A program made the position numbers and the translations under genes. A stretch of DNA of 13,398 nucleotides from Spirochaetaceae bacterium (GTDB taxonomy: Bacteria; Spirochaetota; Spirochaetia; Treponematales; Breznakiellaceae), in assembly GCA_031255655.1 (NCBI GenBank), contig JAIRSB010000024.1, positions 1-13,398 on the forward strand. The letters are read 5' to 3'. Below are positions 13,145 through 13,398 of this stretch, in pieces. The notes under the pieces were generated by a model that was not told the DNA's origin, did no database searches, and saw nothing but the letters and a program-made list of their open reading frames with translations. The number at the start of each line of letters is the position of its first letter. The first letter of the stretch is position 1.

Positions 13145-13398
13145 ACTTGTTCAATAACCAGCTAGCCGATCATAGTTTATAATACCACAAATTAAAGTCA
13201 TTCTCAAGGAATGTCGATTATGGTAATGCCCACGGTAAGGATATGTCATGCATTTATATGTTTTTATTTTTGCATTTATATGTTCAATCACAACACGCCT
13301 CCCGGCAAGCTCCTTGTTATAGGCTTTTTCCTCTTCCGTCAATTGATGTTTTTTACTTGACTTTACCGGTATGAAACTGTTTGAATGGTATGCTTCTA
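13142..13398. mobile_element. One end of an IS5-like insertion sequence (partial)
   Basis: The element begins at about 13142-13145, where the coding frame of the membrane-protein gene breaks, with a terminus reading GACTTGTTCAATAACCAG. The base composition becomes noticeably more AT-rich. A TTA at 13141-13143 could be a TNA-type target duplication as used by some IS5 groups, but the other end is outside the window, so neither the duplication nor the terminal inverted repeat can be confirmed. The transposase stop codon lies only a few bases inside this end. Confidence 0.7.
13151..13398 (-). CDS. IS5-like DDE transposase, C-terminal part
   Basis: The C-terminal 82 residues of a transposase that continues beyond the right edge of the window. 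The frame is open to the edge, so the start at TTG 13342 is not real. Recognisable family segments are SNSFIPVKSSKKHQLTEEEK, then NKELAGRRVVIEHINAKIKT and YRGHYHNRHSLRMTLICGII. This matches the usual tail of IS5-group (DDE_Tnp_4-like) transposases, in which the Glu of VIEH is the third residue of the catalytic DDE triad, followed by the R..LK.F..L...YR pattern. No frameshift is seen in the visible part. It lies convergent to the truncated membrane-protein gene it interrupts. Confidence 0.82.
   Translation of the reverse strand, partial: EAYHSNSFIPVKSSKKHQLTEEEKAYNKELAGRRVVIEHINAKIKTYKCMTYPYRGHYHNRHSLRMTLICGIINYDRLAGY

Noticed and set aside
1..13398. CRISPR array, toxin-antitoxin pair, prophage or defence island
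   Set aside because: No spaced direct repeats, no integrase or phage genes and no recognisable immune gene families are visible on either strand.

Overview
The window looks like a piece of a spirochaete chromosome, most likely a Treponema-like host-associated anaerobe of intermediate GC. This is inferred from gene content: a secreted M30-type metallopeptidase with a loose spirochaete-style lipobox, a small periplasmic OB-fold-like protein of a type I associate with treponemes, and a 14-base poly-G tract at a promoter, a device well known from Treponema pallidum. No rRNA or tRNA is present to confirm the phylum. I see no CRISPR array and no recognisable defence or secretion system.

Layout. 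Positions 2-343 (+) hold the end of queA (tRNA queuosine synthesis), which abuts the convergent gene with no gap. A leftward group follows: an M30-type lipoprotein peptidase (344-2086), a THUMP-class RNA methyltransferase (2183-3436) and cysK (3482-4405). The cysK gene has a strong sigma70-type promoter with a palindromic operator on its -10 box. Positions 4645-4889 (+) are the wreck of a family-2 glycosyltransferase gene. Then comes a long run of leftward genes: a DUF362 double-4Fe-4S protein (4933-6045), a Cof-type HAD phosphatase (6133-6969), glnS (7028-8821), a small secreted OB-fold-like protein with a Gly/Arg/Trp-rich repeat tail (8948-9490), an M24 Xaa-Pro-type peptidase (9597-10712) and a large outer-membrane beta-barrel-like protein (10863-12752). 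The right end holds a truncated small membrane-protein gene (12956-13144, +), cut by an IS5-like insertion sequence whose transposase (-) runs off the window.

How the parts relate. Most leftward genes are unrelated housekeeping or metabolic genes (sulfur assimilation, tRNA charging, RNA modification, peptide turnover), in tandem but probably in several transcription units. Several of the gaps and gene ends carry compact inverted repeats, most without a U-tract. The most interesting element is the 12841-12894 region. A G14 tract there fills almost the whole -35/-10 spacer of a candidate promoter for the outer-membrane protein gene, and on the other strand abuts the -35 box of the divergent truncated gene. 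Slippage in this tract would be expected to switch a surface protein on and off. Two decayed genes (glycosyltransferase and membrane protein) and one insertion sequence show ongoing local erosion.
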